Of a stretch of DNA of 15,931 bases, positions 7,972 through 15,488 are shown one piece after another. The stretch's first letter is position 1; each line of letters begins with the position of its first letter. Origin of the DNA: Candidatus Pacearchaeota archaeon UBA284 (GTDB lineage: Archaea > Nanobdellota > Nanobdellia > Pacearchaeales > UBA284). Both the position numbers and the translations under genes were made by a program. The notes beneath the pieces are model-generated. The model did no database searches and was not told the origin of the DNA. It saw nothing but the letters and a program-made list of their open reading frames with translations. The stretch is taken from NCBI GenBank assembly GCA_002499185.1, contig DAKN01000032.1, forward strand, positions 1-15,931, read 5' to 3'.

Positions 7972-10323
7972 TTATTTTTTTAAATGACCCGGTGTTCTTT
8001 GGAAGGTTTTTTCATACTGTTTTTGAACTTCCTCTAAAAAAGGAGCATTTTCTTTTTTCTGTTTCTTTTTCATCCAGAATAAAACTAAAAGCAGAATTAC
8101 TATAAGAGCACCGATTATTAAAAATCCAATTAATTGATTATTACCTGTTTTTGGTTTGCACTCGCCTAAACAGCAAGAAACAGTATCTGAGGCAATGGTC
8201 AAATTTCCAGAACAAACTTCATCAGTTCCGCATTCTATTCCCCTAAGTTCAATACATCTTTTTGAAGTCCTTTCTAAATAAACAGAAATATTTACGGGAA
8301 TTCTTGTTTCAATATCTCTTCTGTTAAGTTTTCCTTTTGCAATTATTTCCCCAGAATATTCCTTTGACATAAAAGAACTACTTGGATCAATAGTTATATT
8401 TAATATAATTGTTTCTCCAGCACCCAATTTTGAGATAAAGCCAGGTTCAATATTTGGAATTAAACTAATGAGACTAGATGTTTGAGTTATATAGATATCT
8501 TCAATATCTGAGCCAAAATTATTTTTTAAAGTTAATACAGCTATTTTTTTAGGATCAATATTGGATAAATTTTGTTTTATCTGAATTTCCAAAAAAGAAA
8601 AGTCACTTGAAATTAAAGCAGCAGTTGTGCCGGTTCCTTCATAATCTATCTCTCCAGGAATTTGGCCCTCATTTATATTTCCATAAGAAGAATTAATTGT
8701 CCCATTAGTAGTATCATAAAGAGATTTATCTGTTTGAATAATTAATGGAAGATTATACTCTTTTTGATAATCACCCATCAAGGGAGAATATCTTACTTTT
8801 AGAGTATCAGTAATGATTTCTGCATTTTGTGTTCCAATAAAGGGCATTGATATGGTTATTTTTTTTATTGTATTTGCATCAACAGTATAATTTAAGCTAG
8901 AATTTAAAAGAATTATTACTGCCGTTGCATTATTTTTTGCATTATTCTTTAATATCAAATCAAATTTACCGTTGCTTTTTGTTTGAATCAATCCAGGCCA
9001 TATTCCCATTAGCGGTTCTATTTTATCTTCATCGAATCCAAAAAATAAAACATGCTCTTTTACCACGATATTTTGGCTAGAATATTTTAATCTAAGATAA
9101 TCTTCTGCTTTCCTTATGTTGTTTGAAAATCCAAAACTATTTATTTCATTTAAGTTATTTAATAAAAAAAGAGTTTTTGTTGTTGCCATAATATTTTCTT
9201 TGTAATTTGTACTGCTTATTGGAAACCAGCCATTTTGTGATTGTAATGATGCAATTTGTCTTGCAGAATCCAAATCATTAGTAATGTAAGCAATAACTGA
9301 TTTTTCCTCTAATCCGATATTCTGCGAATTTAACCAATTAATAGCTCCATTATCTGAAAATCCTAATTCTTTTAACGCTAAAACTGCAAAAGTTGTTGAT
9401 TCAACATCACATGGAGATTTTATTGTTTTGCCAAAACAGCCATCATTGTTTATAGTGTATGTTAAAATATTTGGGTTAACCATCCTTGTAAAATTAAAAT
9501 CCTTTGTTTGATTTTCATAACTATACTTTAATGTTGCATTGATATCTTTATTACAATTAAGAACCAGGCTAAAAGAAGTCTGGTTTTCATAATCTTTAAT
9601 TATGGGGTAAATTTCAAAAGGCCAAATAGATATTTCTCTTGTTTCATTATATGCTGAAAAATTGCAGATAACAAACATATCGCTAGGAATAATTTTCCAG
9701 CTTCCTTCTAAACTATTTTGATAGGCCAATAAATTTTTTGATAATTTATCTTTTGTTTGAGGAAAGGATAAAATACTAAGAGAGATTAATTTTGTTTCAC
9801 ATTCTTTTTTTAAACAAGAATCTTCTCTTAGAGAATATGCAGAATACATCTTTTCATAAAAATTAGAATCATAATTAAAAATTTTTCCAGCCAAAATTAA
9901 TTGCTCTAAGGGAATTCCATAAAGATTATTTTTTATTGCATCTCTAGTGCTTTCATAAATGTTTTCAATAGGCTCTTTTACAAGTATATCTTGCGTAAAA
10001 AATTGATATTGATTATTACAGATTGTTTTTATCTTTAACTGATAATTTCCGGGAAATTTAGGTACATCAAAAAATAAAAAATACCTGTTTTGCGAAATTT
10101 TTGTTAAATAAAATTTAGTTTCTTGCTGGACATCATTTTTTAATAGAAAAATATCTGTTGTTGTTAGATTTTTTTCACCGAATGAAATAATTTCTGCTTG
10201 CAATGTTTCGAGCGGAAGAAATTCAGTATTAGTTGGTGTTATAGTCATGCATTGTCCATTTGCCCATGAACCGATTAAAATTAAGAAAAATATGGCGGAT
10301 ATTAAACAAAAGTATCTTTTCAT
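7972..10323 (-). CDS. Membrane-anchored surface protein: toroid-like repeats plus CC module
   Basis: 783 residues from ATG 10323; an in-frame GTG at 10341 would add six residues. Layout: signal peptide at 1-24 (MKRYFCLISAIFF...ANG); a small beta-domain at about 25-118; an alpha-helical region at about 120-415 with terpenoid-cyclase/prenyltransferase-like toroid features (STTFAVLALKELG near 309-321, LQSQNGWFPIS near 360-370, then a TTKTLFLLN helix), interrupted by a beta insert; beta-sandwich regions at about 420-530 and 565-685; one Cys module at 690-722 (C690, C698, C704, C717, C718, C722); a transmembrane helix at about 731-750; a short basic tail. No catalytic Asp-rich motif of real cyclases is visible, so a binding or scaffold role is more likely than catalysis. 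The gene starts 43 bases after a related, longer protein on the same strand, which suggests an operon. Confidence 0.88.
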   Translation of the reverse strand: MKRYFCLISAIFFLILIGSWANGQCMTITPTNTEFLPLETLQAEIISFGEKNLTTTDIFLLKNDVQQETKFYLTKISQNRYFLFFDVPKFPGNYQLKIKTICNNQYQFFTQDILVKEPIENIYESTRDAIKNNLYGIPLEQLILAGKIFNYDSNFYEKMYSAYSLREDSCLKKECETKLISLSILSFPQTKDKLSKNLLAYQNSLEGSWKIIPSDMFVICNFSAYNETREISIWPFEIYPIIKDYENQTSFSLVLNCNKDINATLKYSYENQTKDFNFTRMVNPNILTYTINNDGCFGKTIKSPCDVESTTFAVLALKELGFSDNGAINWLNSQNIGLEEKSVIAYITNDLDSARQIASLQSQNGWFPISSTNYKENIMATTKTLFLLNNLNEINSFGFSNNIRKAEDYLRLKYSSQNIVVKEHVLFFGFDEDKIEPLMGIWPGLIQTKSNGKFDLILKNNAKNNATAVIILLNSSLNYTVDANTIKKITISMPFIGTQNAEIITDTLKVRYSPLMGDYQKEYNLPLIIQTDKSLYDTTNGTINSSYGNINEGQIPGEIDYEGTGTTAALISSDFSFLEIQIKQNLSNIDPKKIAVLTLKNNFGSDIEDIYITQTSSLISLIPNIEPGFISKLGAGETIILNITIDPSSSFMSKEYSGEIIAKGKLNRRDIETRIPVNISVYLERTSKRCIELRGIECGTDEVCSGNLTIASDTVSCCLGECKPKTGNNQLIGFLIIGALIVILLLVLFWMKKKQKKENAPFLEEVQKQYEKTFQRTPGHLKK

Positions 10324-10337
10324 TTTAAAAATAGGAA

Positions 10338-10342
10338 TCACC
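10338..10342 (-). promoter_or_regulatory. Possible Shine-Dalgarno GGTGA for the 783-residue gene
   Basis: GGTGA on the minus strand matches the archaeal 16S anti-SD core but ends 14 bases before ATG 10323, which is longer than usual. It overlaps the in-frame GTG at 10341. It favours ATG over GTG, weakly. Confidence 0.35.
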
Positions 10343-10366
10343 AGATTATTTAGATTATTGATTTAA

Positions 10367-12778
10367 TTATCTCTTTTTTTCTTTAGTCATGCTTTTTAAT
10401 TTTTTTAATGTCTTTTCTAATTCTTCATCTGTTTTTGTCTTAGGTATTTTTTTAGGCTGGTTGTTAATATTAATTGTTGTTCTTGGAACTTGTTGAACTG
10501 CAGAAGGCCTTACTATTGCTGTCTGTGGTTGTGTTGCTACAGGTCTTGTTACTCTTTGTTGTGGCTGTGTTTGCTGTTTTAATGTTGGTTTTGCAAATAA
10601 ACCTGCAAATGGAGAAGGTTTTTCTCCTGGTTTTTGTTTTTCTTCTCCCTTCTTTCTAAATTTAAACCAATAAAGAGCAAATCCTGCTCCTGCGATAATT
10701 AAGATTATAATCAATATCCATAACCATGTTAAATTTGCCGGTTTCTTACATGTTCCACCAACACAGCAATCTCCTTCAGCAGAATCTTCCATTATTCCAC
10801 CAGAACATTTTTCTCCAGGAGCACAAACATCTCCGCCTAAAGAAGAACATCTCTTTAAACATTGCGCAGTGCAACAGTCTTTTTCATCTGTTGTCTCTTC
10901 TGTTGATCCAGAACATTGCTCATCGCTTAAACATGGCCTTCCATTAATCTGACTGCATGTTCTGTCTTGTACGCATTTTATAATATTATTACTTACACAG
11001 CAATAATTGCTATTTAATGATTGTATTGGTTCAACAATTCTCCAAGTGCTTGAATCAATACAAATTCTTGGATTACAGATTATTCCACCTAAATCAGATT
11101 CACAATTTCTATTCTGAGAATCTGCTGGAATACAGGTTCCTAAACAGCAAGTTCCATCCAAACTATTTACTTCGGTTCCAAAACATCTTTCATTTCCATA
11201 ACAGGGTATTCCACCCATAATTGAACAGGAAGTGTAGGCTTCTGACAAACAACATACTCCACCGTCTGCACAGAAAATACTAGAAGAATATTCTCCCGCA
11301 TTACAAGAAGTTCTGCAAGTTCCATTTGCGCTAGAACAATCACTTACTGTTGTTCCACTTGGCGCACAACAAACGTCTTCATAATTTGGGCATGTTAAAT
11401 TATACACTATATCTTGGTCATAATCACAGGTTGTTCTGCATTCAAAATTATGATCGACGCAATTTGTTCCTAAGCCACCACATAATCCTGGCCATAAACT
11501 CCACAATATAAATGCAGTATCTCTCAAATCAGAACAGCCAGTTTCAGTGCATAACCAGTATCTATAATTGTTTGTTCCTACTTTTAATGTTCTAAAATTA
11601 GGATTATTTAATAAATAATGTCTTGCCCCTCCTGCATTAGAATCATCTAAATTTCCAATTCCTGTTAAACCACCAAGTGCAGTATCGTAAAATTGTCCAT
11701 AAGGGGTTTCAGACATTTTCCAGAATCCTTGTCTGTTCTGTAAATCCGTTATTTCCTGACTGTATGTAGATATTCCAATATTGTAAAGTAATGCTTGGTA
11801 AAAATATTTTTTATTTGCTGAATCAAGAGATTTAATTACAAGATATGGAATGAATTTTTTGTAATCGCTATTTCCAGATTTTTTTAAGGCATAGGTTGCC
11901 CAAGCAGTTGCTTCATAATTACATACGCTATCAGATCTTCTTGCCTTTAAACAATAAGATTCTGCATGAATTTCAACTTCTTTTCCAGAAATTTCAGAAT
12001 ATATTTCTGGAGCAACATACCATGTGCTTTGTAATGTGGTGTCGGTTTTATATAACATATTAACCTTGAATGTTTTCGTAGTATCGTTGATATCACATTT
12101 TATTTTATAGGAATTTTTATAACAGGCTTCTCCGTTAAGTTGAAGCCAATAAGAATTTCCTGTTGTTGAAGAAGGATATAATGTAAAGCAAGGTGCTGTT
12201 CCTGTTGAGACAAAACTTATTGTTTTGTCTGCGTTAACCCTGACAACATCACTTCTATTATTATATTCTATTGTACAATTCATGCTATAGCCTCTTTCTG
12301 TATCTAATTGCATAAACCAAGATAATTCTGAAAAGAATTTACTTTGATTCATTATCCAGACATCAACTTTGCTCGTATTTTCTCCTGAAAAAGAGTCTAT
12401 TGCAATTTTTGCTAGAGAAGTTGATAATAAATCACACAATGCGGTATTTTGAGCATTTCCTGTTGCCGGTCTTACAACATCCCAGCATCGTTCTAATGAA
12501 TTTTCAATTTTTTTTGCTTTTAGTTGATTTAATCCATCAATACCAGAAGATCTACATCTCAATGCGAGAAGAGCAAAACTATGATCTTTTACATTCAAAG
12601 CATTCCAATTTCCCACCTTGTAACCAAGCCAGTTATATGCTCTTTCTATTTCTGCTTGTCCTGTAACATTTATTGTTTGAGCAGAAGAAAAATTAATAGA
12701 TAATATAACCAATGTAAGAAATAACGTTAACAAAATTGCAAATAAATAAAAGTTTCTTACACCCTTCTTTTTTTCCAT
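10367..12778 (-). CDS. Membrane-anchored surface protein: toroid-like domain, six CC modules, basic tail
   Basis: 803 residues from ATG 12778. An ATG at 12877, abutting the primase stop, would prepend 33 basic residues to the signal peptide, so I reject it. Layout: signal peptide at 1-33 (MEKKKGVRNF...FSSAQT); an alpha/alpha-toroid-like domain at about 40-435 with repeat motifs DHSFALLALR (65-74), YEATAWATYALKKSG (288-302), LQNRQGFW (346-353) followed by FYDTALGGL, and LRDTAFILWSLWPG (418-431); a beta-rich insert at about 160-270; six Cys modules at about 440-677, each with an adjacent Cys pair (470/471, 509/510, 544/545, 593/594, 635/636, 671/672); a transmembrane helix at about 684-704; a cytoplasmic tail rich in Gln, Pro and Lys ending in a charged helix. 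Toroid resemblance is to the squalene-cyclase/prenyltransferase repeat fold; no enzymatic signature is seen. Probably co-functional with the downstream relative. Confidence 0.9.
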   Translation of the reverse strand: MEKKKGVRNFYLFAILLTLFLTLVILSINFSSAQTINVTGQAEIERAYNWLGYKVGNWNALNVKDHSFALLALRCRSSGIDGLNQLKAKKIENSLERCWDVVRPATGNAQNTALCDLLSTSLAKIAIDSFSGENTSKVDVWIMNQSKFFSELSWFMQLDTERGYSMNCTIEYNNRSDVVRVNADKTISFVSTGTAPCFTLYPSSTTGNSYWLQLNGEACYKNSYKIKCDINDTTKTFKVNMLYKTDTTLQSTWYVAPEIYSEISGKEVEIHAESYCLKARRSDSVCNYEATAWATYALKKSGNSDYKKFIPYLVIKSLDSANKKYFYQALLYNIGISTYSQEITDLQNRQGFWKMSETPYGQFYDTALGGLTGIGNLDDSNAGGARHYLLNNPNFRTLKVGTNNYRYWLCTETGCSDLRDTAFILWSLWPGLCGGLGTNCVDHNFECRTTCDYDQDIVYNLTCPNYEDVCCAPSGTTVSDCSSANGTCRTSCNAGEYSSSIFCADGGVCCLSEAYTSCSIMGGIPCYGNERCFGTEVNSLDGTCCLGTCIPADSQNRNCESDLGGIICNPRICIDSSTWRIVEPIQSLNSNYCCVSNNIIKCVQDRTCSQINGRPCLSDEQCSGSTEETTDEKDCCTAQCLKRCSSLGGDVCAPGEKCSGGIMEDSAEGDCCVGGTCKKPANLTWLWILIIILIIAGAGFALYWFKFRKKGEEKQKPGEKPSPFAGLFAKPTLKQQTQPQQRVTRPVATQPQTAIVRPSAVQQVPRTTININNQPKKIPKTKTDEELEKTLKKLKSMTKEKKR
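10748..11461 (-). repeat. Six tandem cysteine-rich CC modules (coding repeat)
   Basis: Within the 803-residue protein, residues 440-677. The third, fifth and sixth modules follow C-x7-C-x5-C-x(11-12)-CC-x(3-4)-C (C518/526/532/544/545/549; C608/616/622/635/636/640; C644/652/658/671/672/677). The fourth keeps the six Cys in the same order with different spacing. The first two are diverged forms with C...CxxxC...C...CC. Six Cys per module suggests three disulfides outside the cell (inference). The single module in the 783-residue neighbour has the same spacing. Confidence 0.85.
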
Positions 12779-12798
12779 ATTTAATTTAAATAAATTAC

Positions 12799-12809
12799 AT
12801 TTAAAATAG
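12799..12809 (-). promoter_or_regulatory. Candidate TATA box of the 803-residue gene
   Basis: CTATTTTAAAT on the minus strand is centred about 26 bases before ATG 12778, which would give a leaderless transcript, and no SD is visible. It supports the 12778 start, although the surrounding DNA is AT-rich and cotranscription with the primase is possible. Confidence 0.45.
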
Positions 12810-12877
12810 TTTCGCTTTTTCAGTATACTATATATTATACGCCTGTCAAAGCACATTATTATATATATCGTCAGCAT

Positions 12878-14401
12878 TTATCTATTTTTATATTTTACAT
12901 AACTTTCTTGCCTATAGCTTGGAAGTTCAGTATATTCTTTTTTCTCTCCGTTAATAACATCTTTCTTTTTTTTGCATAGGGGTTTTTTTAAATTTGAATT
13001 TATCTTTTTTTCTTTTTGAAAATAGTCTTTTTTCTGAAATTTTCCCCCGAATTTGAAATTTTCAGCCCTTTTCGCAGACATTGATTTTAATATAAAATAA
13101 TTCAGGGGATTTTTTATTTTAGCACATAGATTATCTGGAGTGCAGATTCCGGTGTCTTGATAATATGATTGAAGCTCGCAGTTCGGAGGCATTTTTTTAA
13201 TTTGTTTTTCGAACCAAGAAAGTTGTGTCAAAAAATAAGTTTCTTTTAATGGTTTATAATTTTTTTTATTCCATTCAATAACCTTTTCTTTTATTTGTTC
13301 GTGATTTAAGCCAAGAGATTTTAAGAAATTTAAAAGAACAAATAAACTTCTTTTTCTACCATCCTGCTTTAAACCAGAAAGAATATTTTTTATGCAAGGA
13401 GGAAAATTTTCTTCCTTGACTTCAGTTATTATAATTTCTTCGTAATCTTTCTTTTCTTTGTTTGAACTTAGTTTCCTTGGATTTATTTTATCTTGATTTT
13501 TCTGCCAATCTAATGCTTGGAGCATCAATTCCTTGGCTTCGTTTTGTTCAGGTTTAGGCAAAAAAAGTTTGGGAAAAATTCTATCTGGATATGCCCAGCC
13601 CGGATGAAAAGATTTTATTTGTTCTGGTTTTATTACAATGCTCGCTAATCCTGTTTTTTCATTTAATGAATAAGGCATTCGATATAAATGCCTGGATGAA
13701 ATTAAAACAGTATCAATTTCAAGAACAGAAAAAGGATCAAGTTCATTATTTACTAATAATCTATTTTTTGGAATTCCCGTAAATTTTTCAATTTCATTTA
13801 TTGTATTAATTTCAAGAATTCTCTCGCGTAGGCCCTTTCTTATCATTTCCTTTAGATAAGCAGCTATAAGCCTTGGCCCTTGAGGAAAATAATCTTTTAT
13901 ATCTACCCCATTAATATTTTTTGGAAATGCCTCAAATCCCAAACCTATGTGAAATCCTTTTGAACCAGAAAATTTAACTCCGAAATTTCTTATGCCATGA
14001 AAATACAATGCTTCTGTTAAAAGCCATGTTGCAATCTTTCCATATTCAATAAATTTGCAATCAATATCTAATAATAAATCCCAACCAATCCTTAAATTGT
14101 TCAATTTTTCAGTACTCGAGCCTGTTTCAATCTCAAGGGGATTTTTCCAAATTTCTTCTGAACAGTGAAAACTTGTGGCACCTTTTAATGAAAGATTTTC
14201 AACATCTGTTTCATATTCTAGGGCATCAGGACGCTTGCCAAACTGTTCATAATATCTTGGTACAATTTCCTTATTTTTTGAAAAAGAAAAAATAGCCTGT
14301 TGAATTTCTTTTCTAATATAATAATATCTAGCCAATTTCTGTAATCTTGCTCTTTTTGCGTCAACTTCTTTTTCTTCTTTTAATTTTTCTTGTTCAGCCA
14401 T
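12878..14401 (-). CDS. Fused archaeal primase: catalytic PriS part plus Fe-S PriL part
   Basis: 507 residues; ATG preceded by GGGTGA. Role: RNA/DNA primer synthesis for replication. Residues about 20-300 match the archaeo-eukaryotic primase catalytic subunit: DLLLDIDCK with metal-binding Asp112 and Asp114, FSGSKGFH (144-151), a probable third acidic residue Asp230, and SRHLYRMPYSLNEKTG (236-251). Residues about 330-440 match the C-terminal domain of the large subunit, with the four cysteines expected to bind a 4Fe-4S cluster: Cys336 (FPPC), Cys408 (NCEL), Cys420 and Cys426 (GICTPDNLC), followed by the conserved NPLNYF. Canonical archaea encode PriS and PriL separately; Nanoarchaeum and plasmid pTN2-type primases are known fusions. 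No PriS zinc knuckle or separate PriL N-terminal domain is evident. The Lys-rich tail (441-507) is probably disordered. It diverges from PCNA, fitting a replicative role; a mobile-element origin is the alternative. Confidence 0.93.
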   Translation of the reverse strand: MAEQEKLKEEKEVDAKRARLQKLARYYYIRKEIQQAIFSFSKNKEIVPRYYEQFGKRPDALEYETDVENLSLKGATSFHCSEEIWKNPLEIETGSSTEKLNNLRIGWDLLLDIDCKFIEYGKIATWLLTEALYFHGIRNFGVKFSGSKGFHIGLGFEAFPKNINGVDIKDYFPQGPRLIAAYLKEMIRKGLRERILEINTINEIEKFTGIPKNRLLVNNELDPFSVLEIDTVLISSRHLYRMPYSLNEKTGLASIVIKPEQIKSFHPGWAYPDRIFPKLFLPKPEQNEAKELMLQALDWQKNQDKINPRKLSSNKEKKDYEEIIITEVKEENFPPCIKNILSGLKQDGRKRSLFVLLNFLKSLGLNHEQIKEKVIEWNKKNYKPLKETYFLTQLSWFEKQIKKMPPNCELQSYYQDTGICTPDNLCAKIKNPLNYFILKSMSAKRAENFKFGGKFQKKDYFQKEKKINSNLKKPLCKKKKDVINGEKKEYTELPSYRQESYVKYKNR

Positions 14402-14404
14402 TTT

Positions 14405-14410
14405 TCACCC
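14405..14410 (-). promoter_or_regulatory. Shine-Dalgarno GGGTGA of the primase gene
   Basis: GGGTGA on the minus strand lies three bases before the ATG at 14401. It is a strong archaeal ribosome-binding core and fixes the start. Most other genes here lack one, so this mRNA is probably leadered while its neighbours are leaderless. Confidence 0.75.
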
Positions 14411-14457
14411 TTTTAATAATCTTTAATATTTTTAATGTTTAAATTTCTTGATTTTGC

Positions 14458-14468
14458 GATTTAAATAG
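14458..14468 (-). promoter_or_regulatory. Candidate TATA box of the primase gene
   Basis: GATTTAAATAG (TATTTAAAT core on the minus strand) is centred about 62 bases before the start codon, predicting a leader of about 35 bases carrying the GGGTGA site. Other AT-rich blocks nearby (14471-14505) could serve instead. Confidence 0.4.
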
Positions 14469-14505
14469 ATGTATATACTAATTATATATAATAATAGAAT
14501 ATATT

Positions 14506-14559
14506 GATTAAATGATTAAATTAACTAATGGTTGAAGCATAAATAAATCATAAATAAAA
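14506..14559. repeat. Two short tandem repeats between primase and PCNA
   Basis: GATTAAAT is directly repeated at 14506-14513 and 14514-14521. CATAAATAAAT (14538-14548) is followed directly by CATAAATAAAA (14549-14559). They sit mid-way in the 261-bp divergent region. The rest of that region (14402-14662) holds only promoter-like AT-rich sequence. Low complexity makes chance occurrence plausible. Confidence 0.6.
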
Positions 14560-14618
14560 TACCCTACAAAAATATAGCAAACTTTAAAAAATAAACTTGT
14601 CAATAAAAACAGTGTAAA

Positions 14619-14630
14619 ATATTATAAACC
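14619..14630 (+). promoter_or_regulatory. Candidate TATA box of the PCNA gene
   Basis: ATATTATAAACC is centred about 38 bases before the ATG at 14663, giving a leader of about 11 bases. A second TATA-like motif, GTTATAAAAAGC at 14638-14649, lies closer to the start and could be used for a leaderless message. No SD is visible. Confidence 0.45.
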
Positions 14631-14662
14631 CTTAAAGTTATAAAAAGCACATAATAAAAACC

Positions 14663-15400
14663 ATGTTATTAAAATTTGATAATCCAAAGCTTTTGGCAGA
14701 TTCTATTAGTTTAATCAATGAACTTGTTTTGGAAGTAAAAGCAAAAATAAACAAAGAAGGTTTTGAAATTATTGCAATTGATCCTGCAAATGCAGCAATG
14801 GTTATATTAAAAATTCCAAAATCTGCATTTTCACAATTTGATGTTGAAAAAGAGGAAGAGCTTGGATTGAATTTGGAAGATTTAAAACAAGTATTAAGAA
14901 GAGCATCTTCTTCTTCCGCACTTATTATAGAAAAAAAAGATAACATTCTTCACCTGAAAATACAAGATGCTGTAAAAAGAAATTTTACTTTATCTTTAAT
15001 TCATATAGATGCAGAAGAAAAAAATATACCTGATTTATCTTTTAATAGCCAGATAGAAATCAATTCTAATACTTTTTCAGATGTAATAAATGATGCAGCA
15101 ATTGTTGCAGATTCCTGTTCTTTTATTACAAACGAAGCTTCTTTTACAATAGAAGCAAGAGGAACATTAAACAGTGCAAGGACTGAATTTTCAAGTGATG
15201 AAGTTAAAATAGCAACAAATCAGGAAAGTAAATCAAAATATTCTTTAGATTATTTAATGAAATTTATGAAAGCTTCAAAAATGTCCGAAAAGACAACATT
15301 AAGATTTTCTACAAATTATCCGGCAAGACTGGATTTTAAAAACCCAAATGGATTAATGGAATTGAGTTTTATTCTTGCACCAAGATTTGAAGAAGAATAA
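14663..15400 (+). CDS. pcn: DNA polymerase sliding clamp (PCNA)
   Basis: 245 residues, the normal length for archaeal PCNA. It forms a trimeric ring on DNA that tethers the replicative polymerase, ligase, FEN1 and other PIP-box proteins. Family hallmarks are visible: IDPANAAMVILKIPKSAF (about 39-56), LNLEDLKQVLRRA (about 69-81), the interdomain region LIHIDAEEKNIPDLSF, the DYLMKFMKASKMSE segment near 194-207, the beta-strand YPARLDF, and the C-terminal LSFILAPRFEEE that most archaeal clamps share. Two clamp domains fill the whole chain with no insertion. The gene is divergent from the fused primase and probably transcribed from its own TATA box. The start is supported by MLLKFDNPKLLADSI aligning with the usual clamp N-terminus. 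Confidence 0.97.
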   Translation: MLLKFDNPKLLADSISLINELVLEVKAKINKEGFEIIAIDPANAAMVILKIPKSAFSQFDVEKEEELGLNLEDLKQVLRRASSSSALIIEKKDNILHLKIQDAVKRNFTLSLIHIDAEEKNIPDLSFNSQIEINSNTFSDVINDAAIVADSCSFITNEASFTIEARGTLNSARTEFSSDEVKIATNQESKSKYSLDYLMKFMKASKMSEKTTLRFSTNYPARLDFKNPNGLMELSFILAPRFEEE

Positions 15401-15452
15401 AAAGAATAATAAGGCTAAAAAACAATTAGATAATATTCTTTAAAACTTGAAA

Positions 15453-15466
15453 ACCTTTATAAATAT
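15453..15466 (+). promoter_or_regulatory. Strong TATA box before the prepilin-like gene
   Basis: ACCTTTATAAATAT contains TTTATAAATA, a near-perfect archaeal TATA box, centred about 28 bases before the ATG at 15489, so the mRNA is almost certainly leaderless. The purine-rich GAAAAC just upstream fits a BRE element. The stretch from PCNA's stop (15400) to here shows no clear terminator hairpin. Confidence 0.7.
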
Positions 15467-15488
15467 TAATTTCTGTTAATATTACAGT

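Noticed and set aside
10240..10260. Possible lipobox at Cys25 of the 783-residue protein
   Set aside because: The residues before the Cys (ANGQ) do not match the small/hydrophobic lipobox pattern, and the protein already has a C-terminal membrane anchor.
10324..10341. GTG start adding six residues to the 783-residue protein
   Set aside because: No ribosome-binding site upstream; ATG 10323 begins a normal signal peptide with GGTGA upstream, although its spacing is long.
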